Source: Melieria omissa (Eukaryota; Arthropoda; Insecta; Diptera; Ulidiidae). From it: a stretch of DNA of 64,000 bases. The notes beneath the pieces are model-generated. The model searched no databases and was not told the DNA's origin. It saw nothing but the letters and a program-made list of their open reading frames with translations. Location: the NCBI GenBank assembly GCA_963971225.1, contig CAXARI010000035.1, forward strand, positions 62,001-126,000, in the 5' to 3' direction. The first letter of the stretch is position 1. Every line of letters begins with the position of its first letter. This document shows positions 27,922 to 39,779 of this stretch, one piece after another. The translations under genes and the position numbers were made by a program.

Positions 27922-30900
27922 ATATTTTACAAGCATTTTATCGATTTTGCAGTAGGCAGCCATTTAATGTCACCCTTGCGCATCGATCTGTTCATGATTG
28001 CCGAATAGTAATCAAATTATTGATTTAATTTGATAAAGCTGCAATCTCTAGCTACATTTTAAGGGGTTTTTTATTAACGTAACCCATACCGTTTGGAATC
28101 TATAAGCACTTTAGTGGTGAGTGTGTATTTTGTAATAGGCAGGTTTTCAATGTTATCCTTGCGCATCGATATGCTCATTATTCCTGAAGGATAACGAAAA
28201 GTTAGGGACCAATGTAGAAAGCATAAGACTCTGGCTAAATTTTAAGGGGTCAATTATTAATATGCACTTATGCATTTGGTGTTGACAAGCATTTTAGTGG
28301 TTGCACCCAAGTAGCAATTTTTTCAAAGTCACCGTTCCAAATCGATTTGCTTTCGAACCTTGGGGTATAGAAGGATGATTGATACCATTATAGAAAGCAT
28401 ACGAGTCTAGCTAAATAATAAGGCATAATATTATTAAAATCCGTTAACGGGTCGAGAGTTAACAGCCATAATTTCGATCATGCTGCCGGTGGGATATTTT
28501 TTTTATTTACCAAATTGGTGAAAGGTGGTCACTCTGGCTTAATTTTGACGCCATTTTGATTAAAGTGATTGTGCGTACTTAGGTTCCACAAGCATTTGAT
28601 TGGTTATATAGATCAGAGGTGCATTCTTTCAATCAGTCGTTGTTGTGACAGCAACGCAGCAACACGTGTGGGGGCTGCGCGGATTTTTGTTTTGTTGCCT
28701 CAAGAAATTCTATGTATGAAAAAAAATTAGTTGCTTTTGTTGTTGTAGTTTTTGTTTTGGCGATTGGTTGGCCTTTCGGCAATGACAAATGGGAACATAA
28801 TATTTTTTTCACTTATAATTTTAAGGGTCAAGCGAAATGCACAATGTGCTTTCAACTAATTCAATTAATTAAATAATTTGTTTGCATTTTTTGGGCAACT
28901 TTACATGTATTGGTTTTTGCTTTTCCATAAGAAGACTTTGGGCACCCCTGATATAGATATATCATGTGGTCGATATCACTTTTCCACAACGAAATTCTCC
29001 TGCATTATCTGAGATAGCGAGAAGATTGACCCCATTTATGAAAGCTCAAAACTCCAGCTAGGTTTTAAGGTTATTATTTTTTCTATAAACCTAGAATCAT
29101 CATATTTTATAAGCATTTTATCGATTTTGCAGTAGGCAGCCATTTAATGTCACTCTTGCGCATCGATCTGTTCATGATTGCCTAATAGTAATCAAATTAT
29201 TGATTTAATTTGATAAAGCTGCAATCTCTAGCTACATTTTAAGGGGTTTTTTATTAACGTAACCCATACCGTTTGGAATCTATAAGCACTTTAGTGGTGA
29301 GTGTGTATTTTGTAATAGGCAGTTTTTCAATGTTATCCTTGCGCATCGATATGCTCATTATTCCTGACGGATAATGAAAAGTTAGGGACCAATATAGAAA
29401 GCATAAGACACTGGCTATATTTTAAGGGGTCAATTATTAATATGCACTTATGCATTTGGTGTTGACAAGCATTTTAGTGGTTGCACCCAAGTAGCAATTT
29501 TTTCAAATCGATTTGCTTTCGAACCTTGGGGTATAGAAGGATGATTGATACCATTATAGAAAGCATACGAGTCTAGCTAAATCATAAGGCATAATATTAT
29601 TAAAATCCGTTAACGGGTCGAGACTTAACAGCCATAATTTCGATCATGCTGCCGGTGGGATATTTTTTTTATTTACCAAATTGGTGAAAGGTGGTCACTC
29701 TGGCTTAATTTTGACGCCATTTTGATTAAAGTGATTGTGCGTACTTAGGTTCCACAAGCATTTGATTGATTATAAGATCAGAGGTGCATTCTTTCAATCA
29801 GTCGTTGTTGTGACAGCAACGATTTTACACGTGTGGGGGCTGCGCGGATTTTTGTTTTGTTGCCTCAAGAAATTGTATGTATGAAAAAAAATTAGATGCT
29901 TTTGTTGTTGTAGTTTTTGTGTTGGCGATTGGTTGGCCTTTCGGCAATGACAAATGGGAACATTATATTTTTTTCACTTATAATTTTAAGGGTCAAGCGA
30001 AATGCACAATGTGCTTTCAACTAATTCAATTAATTAAATAATTTGTTTGCATTTTTTGGGCAACTTTACATGTATTGGTTTTTGCTTTTCCATAAGAAGA
30101 CTTTGGGCACCCCTGATATAGATGTATCATGTGGTCGATATCACTTTTCCACAACGAAATTCTCCTGCATTATTTGAGATAGCGAGAAGATTGACCCCAT
30201 TTATGAAAGCTCAAAACTCCAGCTAGGTTTTAAGGTTATTATTTTTTCTATAAACCTAGAATCAAAATATTTTACAAGCATTTTATCGATTTTGCAGTAG
30301 GCAGCCATTTAATGTCACTCTTGCGCATCGATCTGTTCATGATTGCCGAATAGTAATCAAATTATTGATTTAATTTGATAAAGCTGCGATCTCTAGCTAC
30401 ATTTTAAGGGGTTTTTTATTAACGTAACCCATACCGTTTGAAATCTATAAGCACTTTAGTGGTGAGTGTGTATTTTGTAATAGGCAGTTTTTCAATGTTA
30501 TCCTTGCGCATCGATATGCTCATTATTCCTGAAGGATCATGAAAAGGTAGGGACCAATATAGAAAGCATAAGACTCCGGCTAAATTTTAAGGGGTCAATT
30601 ATTAATATGCACTTATGCATTTGGTGTTGACAAGCATTTTAGTGGTTGCACCCAAGTAGCAATTTTTTCAAAGTCACCGTTCCAAATCGATTTGCTTTCG
30701 AACCTTGGGATATAGAAGGATGATTGATACCATTATAGAAAGCATACGAGTCTAGCTAAATAATAAGGCATAATATTATTAAAATCCGTTAACGGGTCGA
30801 GAGTTAACAGCCATAATTTCGATCATGCTGCCGGTGGGATATTTTTTTTATTTACCAAATTGGTGAAAGGTGGTCACTCTGGCTTAATTTTGACGCCATT

Positions 30901-32499
30901 TTGATTAAAGTGATTGTGCGTACTTAGGTTCCACAAGCATTTGATTGATTATATAGATCAGAGGTGCATTCTTTCAATCAGTCGTTGTTGTGACAGCAAC
31001 GAAGCAACACGTGTGGGGGCTGCGCGGATTTTTGTTTTGTTGCCTCAAGAAATTCTATGTATGAAAAAAAATTAGATGCTTTTGTTGTTGTAGTTTTTGT
31101 TTTGGCGATTGGTTGGCCTTTCGGCAATGACAAATGGGAACATTATATTTTTTTCACTAATAATTTTAAGGGTCAAGCGAAATGCACAATGTGCTTTCAA
31201 CTAATTAAATAATTTGCTGGCATTTTTTTTGGGCAACTTTACATGTATTGGTTTTTACTTTTCCATAAGAAGATTTTGGCACCCCCTGATATAGATGTAT
31301 CATGTGGTCGATATCACTTTTCCACAACGAAATTCTCCTGCATTATTTGAGATAGCGAGAAGATTGACCCCATTTATGAAAGCTCAAAACTCCAGCTAGG
31401 TTTTAAGGTTATTATTTTTTCTATAAACCTAAAATCATCATATTTTACAAGCATTTTATCGATTTTGCAGTAGGCAGCCATTTAATGTCACTCTTGCGCA
31501 TCGATCTGTTCATGATTGCCGAACAGTAATCAAATTATTGATTTAATTTGATAAAGCTGCAATCTCTAGCTACATTTTAAGGGGTTTTTTATCAACGTAG
31601 CCCATACCGTTTGGAATCTATAAGCACTTTAGTGGTGAGTGTGTATTTTGTAATAGGCAGTTTTTCAATATTATCCTTGCGCATCGATATGCTCATTATT
31701 CCTGAAGGATAATGAAAAGTTAGGGACCAATATAGAAAGCATAAGACTCTGGCTAAATTTTAAGGGGTCAATTATTAATATGCACTTATGCATTTGGTGT
31801 TGACAAGCATTTTAGTGGTTGAACCCAAGTAGCAATTTTTTCAAAGTCACCGTTCCAAATCGATTTGCTTTCGAACCTTGGGGTATAGAAGGATGATTGA
31901 TACCATTATAGAAAGCATACGAGTCTAGCTAAATCATAAGGCATAATATTATTAAAATCCGTTAACGGGTCGAGATTTAAGAGCCATAATTTCGATCATG
32001 CTGCCGGTGGGATATTTTTTTTATTTACCAAATTGGTGAAAGGTTGTCACTCTGGCTTAATTTTGACGCCATTTTTATTAAAGTGATTGTGCGTACTTAG
32101 GTTCCACAAGCATTTGATTGGTTATATAGATCAGAGGTGCATTCTTTCAATCAGTCGTTGTTGTGACAGCAACGAAGCAACACGTGTGGGGGCTGCGCGG
32201 ATTTTTGTTTTGTTGCCTCAAGAAATTCTATGTATGAAAAAAATTTAGATGCTTTTGTTGTTGTAGTTTTTGTGTGTATGCTTTTTTGTGTTGGCGATTG
32301 GTTGGCCTTTCGGCAATGTCAAATGGGAACATTATATTTTTTTCACTTATAATTTTAAGGGTCAAGCGAAATGCACAATGTGCTTTCAACTAATTCAATT
32401 AATTAAATAATTTGTTTGCAACTTTTTGGGCAACTTTAAATGTATTGGTTTTTGCTTTTCCATAAGAAGACTTTGGGCACCCCTGATATAGATGTATCA

Positions 32500-33047
32500 C
32501 AAGGTTTATAAAATAAAGGTTACGCCACTCGCCATGTTGTGACGTAGAATGAGCAATTCGTAGTGTTGCCACATTTATATACTTTTTATTCGTATTTTAT
32601 ATATGTTACCTTGCCTCTGAGCTTTAAGCGTTAAAAGTCTTGAAATGGTGTTCCAAAGTATCAACGGCGATGGACTGTTAGCTGCACCTTGTTATATGCA
32701 GCGGCACATTGAAGAATCGCAACACATTTCTTGCAGTGATAATGTTAAAAAAATTTTTTTTCGATCAAAAATATATTTTCGAATACGCAGCCTGAATGCT
32801 CAAATGCGAGACAACTCTTGCATTAAAAGGCGTAAACTAAAAAAAATTTAAAATAATTCCATATGCATGTATACATATTTCAACTTGCTTAATTTTTACT
32901 GTTTGGCAACTACCTTTTTTCGGGTTTGTTTACATTTTCTAGCATTTTACAAGCTCGACCAATCAGAGCTCGCTTCTGTGTGACGTCACACGAGCACAAC
33001 AACTTTTTTGACGTCTAAGTGGCGGGACCTTTGTTCTATAGACCTTG
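32500..33047 (+). mobile_element. 549-bp TIR element, copy 3
   Basis: It is 548 bp with the same terminal inverted repeats and flanked by GATGTATCA (32,491-32,499 and 33,048-33,056), again at the same unit position. It is closest to copy 1 in the right half (TGACGTCA kept, AATTTTCCTGC downstream). Confidence 0.85.
32645..32851 (+). CDS. Small ORF of the 549-bp TIR element, copy 3
   Basis: 68 codons from ATG, the third copy of the ORF seen at 16,046 and 20,162. It has one substitution in the N-terminal third (Met for Leu in PCYMQRH) and an indel-altered basic C-terminus. No known domain; coding status uncertain. Confidence 0.3.
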   Translation: MVFQSINGDGLLAAPCYMQRHIEESQHISCSDNVKKIFFRSKIYFRIRSLNAQMRDNSCIKRRKLKKI

Positions 33048-36000
33048 GATGTATCATGTGGTCGATATCACTTTTCCACAACAAAATTTTCCTGCATTAT
33101 CTGAGATAGCGAGAAGATTGACCCCATTTATGAAAGCTCAAAACTCCAGCTAGGTTTTAGGGTTATTATTTTTCTATAAACCTAGAATCATCATATTTTA
33201 CAAGCATTTTATCGATTTTGCAGTAGGCAGCCATTTAATGTCAGTCTTGCGCATCGATCTGTTCATGATTGCCGAATAGTAATAAAATTATTGATTTAAT
33301 TTGATAAAGCTGCGATCTCTAGCTACATTTTAAGGGGTTTTTTATTAACGTAACCCATACCGTTTGAATCTATAAGCACTTTAGTGGTGAGTGTGTATTT
33401 TGTAATAAGCAGTTTTTCAATGTTATCCTTGCGCATCGATATGCTCATTATTCCTGAAGGATAATAAAAAGTTAGGGACCAATATAGAAAGCATAAGACT
33501 CTGGCTAAATTTTAAGGGGTCAATTATTAATATGCACTTATGCATTTGGTGTTGACAAGCATTTTAGTGGTTGCACCCAAGTAGCAATTTTTTCAAAGTC
33601 ACCGTTCCAAATCGATTTGCTTTCGAACCTTGGGGTATAGAAGGATGATTGATACCATTATAGAAAGCATACGAGTCTAGCTAAATAATAAGGCATAATA
33701 TTATTAAAATCCGTTAACGGGTCGAGATTTAACAGCCATAATTTCGATCATGCTGCCGGTGGGATATTTTTTTTATTTACCACATTGGTGAAAGGTGGTC
33801 ACTCTGGCTTAATTTTGACGCCATTTTGATTAAAGTGATTAGGCGTACTTAGGTTCCATAAGCATTTGATTGATTATATAGATCAGAGGTGCATTCTTTC
33901 AATCAGTCGTTGTTGTGATAGCAACGAAGCAACACGTGTGGGGGCTGCGCGGATTTTTGTTTTGTTGACTCAAGAAATTGTATGTATGAAAAAAAATTAG
34001 ATGCTTTTGTTGTTGTAGTTTTTTTTTTGGCGATTGGTTGGCCTTTCGGCAATGACAAATGGGAACATTATATTTTTTTCACTTATAATTTTAAGGGTCA
34101 CGCGAAATGCACAATGTGCTTTCAACTAATTCAACTAATTAAATAATTTGTTTGCATTTTTTTTGGGCAACTTTACATGTATTGGTTTTTGCTTTTCCAT
34201 AAGAAGATTTTGGGCACCCCCTGATATAGATGTATCATGTGGTCGATATCACTTTTCCACAACGAAATTCTCCTGCATTATTTGAGATAGCGAGAAGATT
34301 GACCCCATTTATGAAAGCTCAAAACTCCAGCTAGGTTTTAAGGTTATTAGTTTTTCTATAAACCTAGAATCATCATATTTTACAAGCATTTTATCGATTT
34401 TGCAGTAGGCAGCCATTTAATGTCACCCTCGCGCATCGATCTGTTCATGATTGCCGAATAGTAATCAAATTATTGATTTAATTTGATAAAGCTGCATTCT
34501 CTAGCTACATTTTAAGGGGTTTTTTATTAACGTAACCCATACCGTTTGAATCTATAAGCACTTTAGTGGTGAGTGTGTATTTTGTAATAAGCAGTTTTTC
34601 AATGTTATCCTTGCGCATCGATATGCTCATTATTCCTGAAGGATAATGAAAAGTTAGGGACCAATATAGAAAGCATAAGACTCTGGCTAAATTTTAAGGG
34701 GTCAATTATTAATATGCACTTATGCATTTGGTGTTGACAAGCATTTTAGTGGTTGCACCCAAGTAGCAATTTTTTCAAAGTCACCGTTCCAAATCGATTT
34801 GCTTTCGAACCTTGGGGTATAGAAGGATGATTGATACCATTATAGAAAGCATACGAGTCTAGCTAAATAATAAGGCATAATATTATTAAAATCCGTTAAC
34901 GGGTCGAGATTTAACAGCCATAATTTCGATCATGCTGCCGGTGGGATATTTTTTTTATTTACCAAATTGGTGAAAGGTGGTCACTCTGGCTTAATTTTGA
35001 TTAAGTGATTGTGCGTACTTAGGTTCCACAAGCATTTGATTGATTATATAGATCAGAGGTGCATTCTTTCAATCAGTCGTTGTTGTGACAGCAACGAAGC
35101 AACACGTGTGGGGGCTGCGCGGATTTTTGTTTTGTTGCCTCAAGAAATTGTATGTATGAAAAAAAATTAGATGCTTTTGTTGTTGTAGTTTTTGTTTTGA
35201 CGATTGGTTGGCCTTTCGGCAATGACAAATGGGAACATTATATTTTTTTCACTTATAATTTTAAGGGTCAAGCGAAATGCACAATGTGCTTTCAACTAAT
35301 TCAACTAATTAAATAATTTGTTTGCATTTTTTTTGGGCAACTTTACATGTATTGGTTTTTGCTTTTCCATAAGAAGATTTTGGGCACCCCCTGATATAGA
35401 TGTATCATGTGGTCGATATCGCTTTTCCACAACGAAATTCTCCTGCATTATTTGAGATAGCGAGAAGATTGACCCCATTTATGAAAGCTCAAAACTCCAG
35501 CTAGGTTTTAGGGTTATTAGCTTTTCTATAAACCTAGAATCATCATATTTTACAAGCATTTTATCGATTTTGCAGTAGGCAGCCATTTAATGTCACTCTT
35601 GCGCATCGATCTGTTCATGATTGCCTAATAGTAATCAAATTATTGATTTAATTTGATAAAGCTGCATTCTCTAGCTACATTTTAAGGGGTTTTTTATCAA
35701 CGTAACCCATACCGTTTGGAATCTATAAGCACTTTAGTGGTGAGTGTGTATTTTGTAATAGGCAGTTTTTCAATGTTATCCTTGCGCATCGATATGCTCA
35801 TTATTCCTGACGGATAATGAAAAGGTAGGGACCAATATAGAAAGCATAAGACTCTGGCTAAATTTTAAGGTGTCAATTATTAATATGCACTTATGCATTT
35901 GGTGTTGACAAGCATTTTAGTGGTTGCACCCAAGTAGCAATTTTTTCAAAGTCACCGTTCCAAATCGATTTGCTTTCGAACCTTGGGGTATAGAAGGATG

Positions 36001-37975
36001 ATTGATACCATTATAGAAAGCATACGAGTCTAGCTAAATAATAAGGCATAATATTATTAAAATCCGTTAACGGGTCGAGATTTAACAGCCATAATTTCGA
36101 TCATGCTGCCGGTGGGATATTTTTTTTATTTACCAAATTGGTGAAAGGTGGTCACTTTGGCTTAATTTTGACGCCATTTTGATTAAAGTGATTAGGCGTA
36201 CTTAGGTTCCACAAGCATTTGATTGATTATATAGATCAGAGGTGCATTCTTTCAATCAGTCGTTGTTTTGACAGCAACGAAGCAACACGTGTGGGGACTG
36301 CGCGGATTTTTGTTTTGTTGCCTCAAGAAATTGTATGTATGAAAAAAAATTAGATGCTTTTGTTGTTGTAGTTTTTGTTTTGGCGATTGGTTGGCCTTTC
36401 GGCCATGACAAATGGGAACATTATATTTTTTTGCACTTATAATTTTAAGGGTCAAGCGAAATGCACAATGTGCTTTCAACTAATTCAATTAATTAAATAA
36501 TTTGTTTTCATTTTTTTGGGCAACTTTTCATGTATTGGTTTTTGCTTTTCCATAAGAAGATTTTGGGCACCCCTGATATAGATGTATCATGTGGTCGATA
36601 TCACTTTTCCACCTAAACCTAGAATCATCATATTTTACAAGCATTTTATCGATTTTGCAGTAGGCAGCCATTTAATGTCACTCTTGCGCATCGATCTGTT
36701 CATGATTGCCTAATAGTAATCAAATTATTGATTTAATTTGATAAAGCTGCAATCTCTAGCAACATTTTAAGGTGTTTTTTATTAACGTAACCCGTACCGT
36801 TTGGAATCTATAAGCACTTTAGTGGTGAGTGTGTATTTTGTAATAGGCAGTTTTTCAATGTTATCCTTGCGCATCGATATGCTCATTATTCCTGACGGAT
36901 AATGAAAAGGTAGGGACCAATATAGAAAGCATAAGACTCTGGCTAAATTTTAAGGAGTCAATTATTAATATGCACTTATGCATTTGGTGTTGACAAGCAT
37001 TTTAGTGGTTGCACCCAAGTAGCAATTTTTTCAAAGTCACCGTTCCAAATCGATTTGCTTTCGAACCTTGGGGTATAGAAGGATGATTGATACCATTATA
37101 GAAAGCATACGAGTCTAGCTAAATAATAAGGTATAATATTATTAAAATCCGTTAACGGGTCGAGATTTAACAGCCATAATTTCGATCATGCTGGCGGTGG
37201 GATATTTTTTTTATTTACCAAATTGGTGAAAGGTGGTCACTCTGGCTTAATTTTGACGCCATTTTGATTAAAGTGATTGTGCGTACTTAGGTTCCACAAG
37301 CATTTGATTGATTATGTAGATCAGAGGTGCATTCTTTCAATCAGTCGTTGTTGTGACAGCAACGAAGCAACACGTGTGGGGGCTGCGCGGATTTTTGTTT
37401 TGTTGCCTCAAGAAATTGTATGTATGAAAAAAAATTAGATGCTTTTGTTGTTGTAGTTTTTGTGTGTATGCTTTTTTGTGTTGGCGATTGGTTGGCCTTT
37501 CGGCAATGACAAATGGGAACATTATATTTTTTTTCACTTATAATTTTAAGGGTCAAGCGAAATGCACAATGTGCTTTCAACTAATTCAATTAACCCTACG
37601 GTCCATAACCAGCTGGATGAACGGGAGTCCATAACCAGGGTACCCGGTTACCTAGTGCAGTTTTTTCGTTTATATTCAAATAAAATAATATATATCTGCA
37701 CAGATTATTAGAAACGCTTAGTTTTTACATCTGAACTGTACAGATTTCATGTTTGTATGATAATACTGGTTTCTATAGGCATTTTGTACCTAACGGGCAC
37801 ACAAAAGTAAACAGAAATTGGTTTTATAAGGCTTGGTTTTTTGCTGGTTTTTGGTACCTGCTTGTGAATTTTTTGTGTTTTTAGGTATCAAATGTTCAGC
37901 TACGCTAGAAAAAGTATAGATTTCAATGATTTCGTCATTATAAGTTGAACAGTTGAACAGTGAAGTTGAAGAAAA

Positions 37976-38491
37976 ATGAACCGCAAAATATAATTTTTAA
38001 CTGAAAGACAATATCTGCGTTTGAGTGAAGAAGCCAGAAGCAGATATATTGAGTCTTTACTTGATGATATGACTGAGAATGACGACGCTTTAGTGCCAAT
38101 TGAAGAAAAAGAAGAGGTATTTACTGGAGAAATGCAAGTCTCAGAGAGTGAAGACTGGGACAATGACAACGAAATTCCAGCCGCTATTGACACGCCAATG
38201 CAAATTGAGCAAGATGTATTTGAAGATGAAAGTGACAATGAAACTGATATGGTTCAAGAAAATGCACCAACATCAAGCACAACAGAAAGTATGATTGCAC
38301 GCGATGGTACTCACTGGCAACCAACACCACCTGTAAGGAGTCACAACATCAGTAGAACTCGCAGTGGTCCATTACGAATGACGGAAAGTATAAAGTATGA
38401 CTGGTATGCAAGGCTTCAAGAGTTATTTTACAATAGAAATGGTCGATATAATCGTGCCTCATACCAACAAAAAAGCCAATTCAACTTATGA
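37976..38491 (+). pseudogene. piggyBac transposase N-terminal fragment
   Basis: The likely start ATG (37,976) is followed by an in-frame TAA at 37,991. The same frame then continues open to 38,491. The product has a Leu/Asp/Glu-rich acidic N-terminus and a DGTHWQPTPP-type segment, as found ahead of the catalytic domain of piggyBac transposases. It ends at a TGA (38,489) next to the deletion point. The three catalytic Asp residues are not encoded, so no transposition activity is expected. Confidence 0.8.
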
Positions 38492-38497
38492 TGCCGT

Positions 38498-38934
38498 TTG
38501 TCGTTTTTCTACAATATGCTCGATGTTAGTGCTTTCGCGGCATACACTATATTTTATGAGAATACCACAACTGTTCCATATCAAACAACACGGAGAAAAC
38601 GCTTTTTGCGTAAACTTGCTGAAGATTTGTGTGCGCCAATAATAGAAGAAAGAGTAACCAATCCAAAACAGCAATTGAGAGCTTTTCGGGAAGACCAGTG
38701 GAGATGGTAACCTATACCGAGCAGCCATCTACTTATACGGCCGCTTCTACTGATGGCAGGAAGCCAATAACAGGAAGCTGTTATTTGTGCGCTTCTTTGC
38801 CAGATAAAAGGAGAAGAAAGACGAGAAAAGTCTACAGCGTTTGCAAGAAACCAGTTTGCGATCAACATACTAAAACAATATCAAAATGTTTTCCATGTTT
38901 CAACAATGACTCAACATTAGACATCATATATTAG
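38498..38934 (+). pseudogene. piggyBac transposase C-terminal fragment
   Basis: Starts in the frame of the N-terminal fragment with FFYNMLDVSAFAAYTIF, the helix near the end of the piggyBac core. A one-base frame change near 38,690 leads into the cysteine-rich C-terminal domain (CYLC, VCKKPVC, CFPC; about 38,780-38,905), which in active relatives binds zinc and the terminal repeats. The stop is at about 38,932. It is joined directly to the N-terminal fragment by an internal deletion. Confidence 0.8.
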
Positions 38935-39566
38935 AAATAAGTTTAAATGAATAAAATATAAATAATTCAACTAAGAAACAATTACATTTCATATTTTACA
39001 CATCAATAAACATTATGAAACAAAATAAAAATAAAACAAACGTTTTTTCTTTGAAATATAAGGTAATTTGCACTAAGGTACCCGGGTACCCTGGTCATGG
39101 ACCCCTGTATGCAAGAACATTAAACTCATTTTTTGGTTAATATATTTAACCAAATTTGATCAACTTTTTTCTAGTCTCTAAGTTTAGCCGAAATGTCTGA
39201 TGATCTGGAGTTTCATGTTGATATCTTCAATATTATAGGAACAGCAGCACTTTAAAGTTCAAATTGTTACCCAGGTACCCGGTTATGGACCGTAGGGTTA
39301 ATTAAATAATTTGTTTGCATTTTTTTTGGGCAACTTTACATGTATTGGTTTTTGCTTTTCCATAAGAAGATTTTGGGCACCCCTGATATAGATGTATCAT
39401 GTGGTCGATATCAGTTTTCCACAACGAAATTCTCCTGCATTATCTGAGATAGCGAGAAGATTGACCCCATTTATGAAAGCTCAAAACTCCAGCTAGGTTT
39501 TAAGGTTATTATTGTTTCTATAAACCGTTCCAAAGCGGTTTGCTTTCGAACCTTGGGGTATAGAAG

Positions 39567-39779
39567 TTTCACGTACAATTACACCGTTTGTATGAACACA
39601 AGTCGTAGTCAGGATATTGACGTTTATTTCGGTTTAAAAAGAAGAACAATTATACTTAAATATAATAAAAGGAAAAACACAGTCTCGTCGCCGGTAGCTG
39701 CCGCACGTCCGCTCGCGCTCGTTTCAACGTCACAACTCGCCTTGGCTTCTCTCGGCTGAGTGAGGGTTGCCACGTGACA
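39567..39779 (-). mobile_element. 213-bp insertion, possibly a solo LTR
   Basis: The segment interrupts GGTATAGAAGGATG of the satellite, and GAAG is present on both sides (39,563-39,566 and 39,780-39,783). On the minus strand it starts TGTCACGTGGCAACCC, has a TATA-like TTATATTTAAG and then an AATAAA, in the order expected in an LTR. The minus-strand end (ACGTGAAA) lacks the usual CA, so the call is tentative. It is much more GC-rich on its right side than the array. Confidence 0.4.

Larger units (their letters stand above)
24299..28646 (+). repeat. Array unit split by the Gag-integrase LTR element
   Basis: This is one normal unit of about 1,170 bp of satellite, interrupted at AATCATCATAT by a 3.17-kb LTR retrotransposon. 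Satellite flanks are 24,299-24,751 and 27,922-28,646. It contains its own hAT MITE, and no other gene is seen in the flanks. Confidence 0.9.
28647..37354 (+). repeat. Array block B: seven units
   Basis: Units start at 28647, 29812, 30992, 32165, 33917, 35087 and 36270. Most are 1165-1195 bp. The unit at 32165 holds copy 3 of the 549-bp element. The unit at 36270 (1,085 bp) has lost about 130 bases where ACTTTTCCAC joins CTAAACCTAG near 36,612. Units at 33917 and 35087 share variants (TTTGAATCTATAAG, GTAATAAGCAG). No gene is seen. Confidence 0.9.
37594..39297 (+). mobile_element. Deleted piggyBac-like DNA transposon
   Basis: The element is flanked by TTAA on both sides (37,590-37,593 and 39,298-39,301) and starts CCCTACGGTCCATAACC with the exact complement at the right end. 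TTAA target and CCCT ends are diagnostic of piggyBac. Subterminal GGTACCCGGGTACC-type palindromes occur near both ends (about 37,637 and 39,078). Inside are the N-terminal and C-terminal parts of a transposase, but not its catalytic core. It landed in the TTAA of the hAT MITE. Confidence 0.93.

Noticed and set aside
38021..38030. TTG 38,021 as the true start of the piggyBac ORF
   Set aside because: An ATG at 37,976 in the same frame precedes it, separated by a stop; the ORF is a broken copy and not a TTG-initiated gene.
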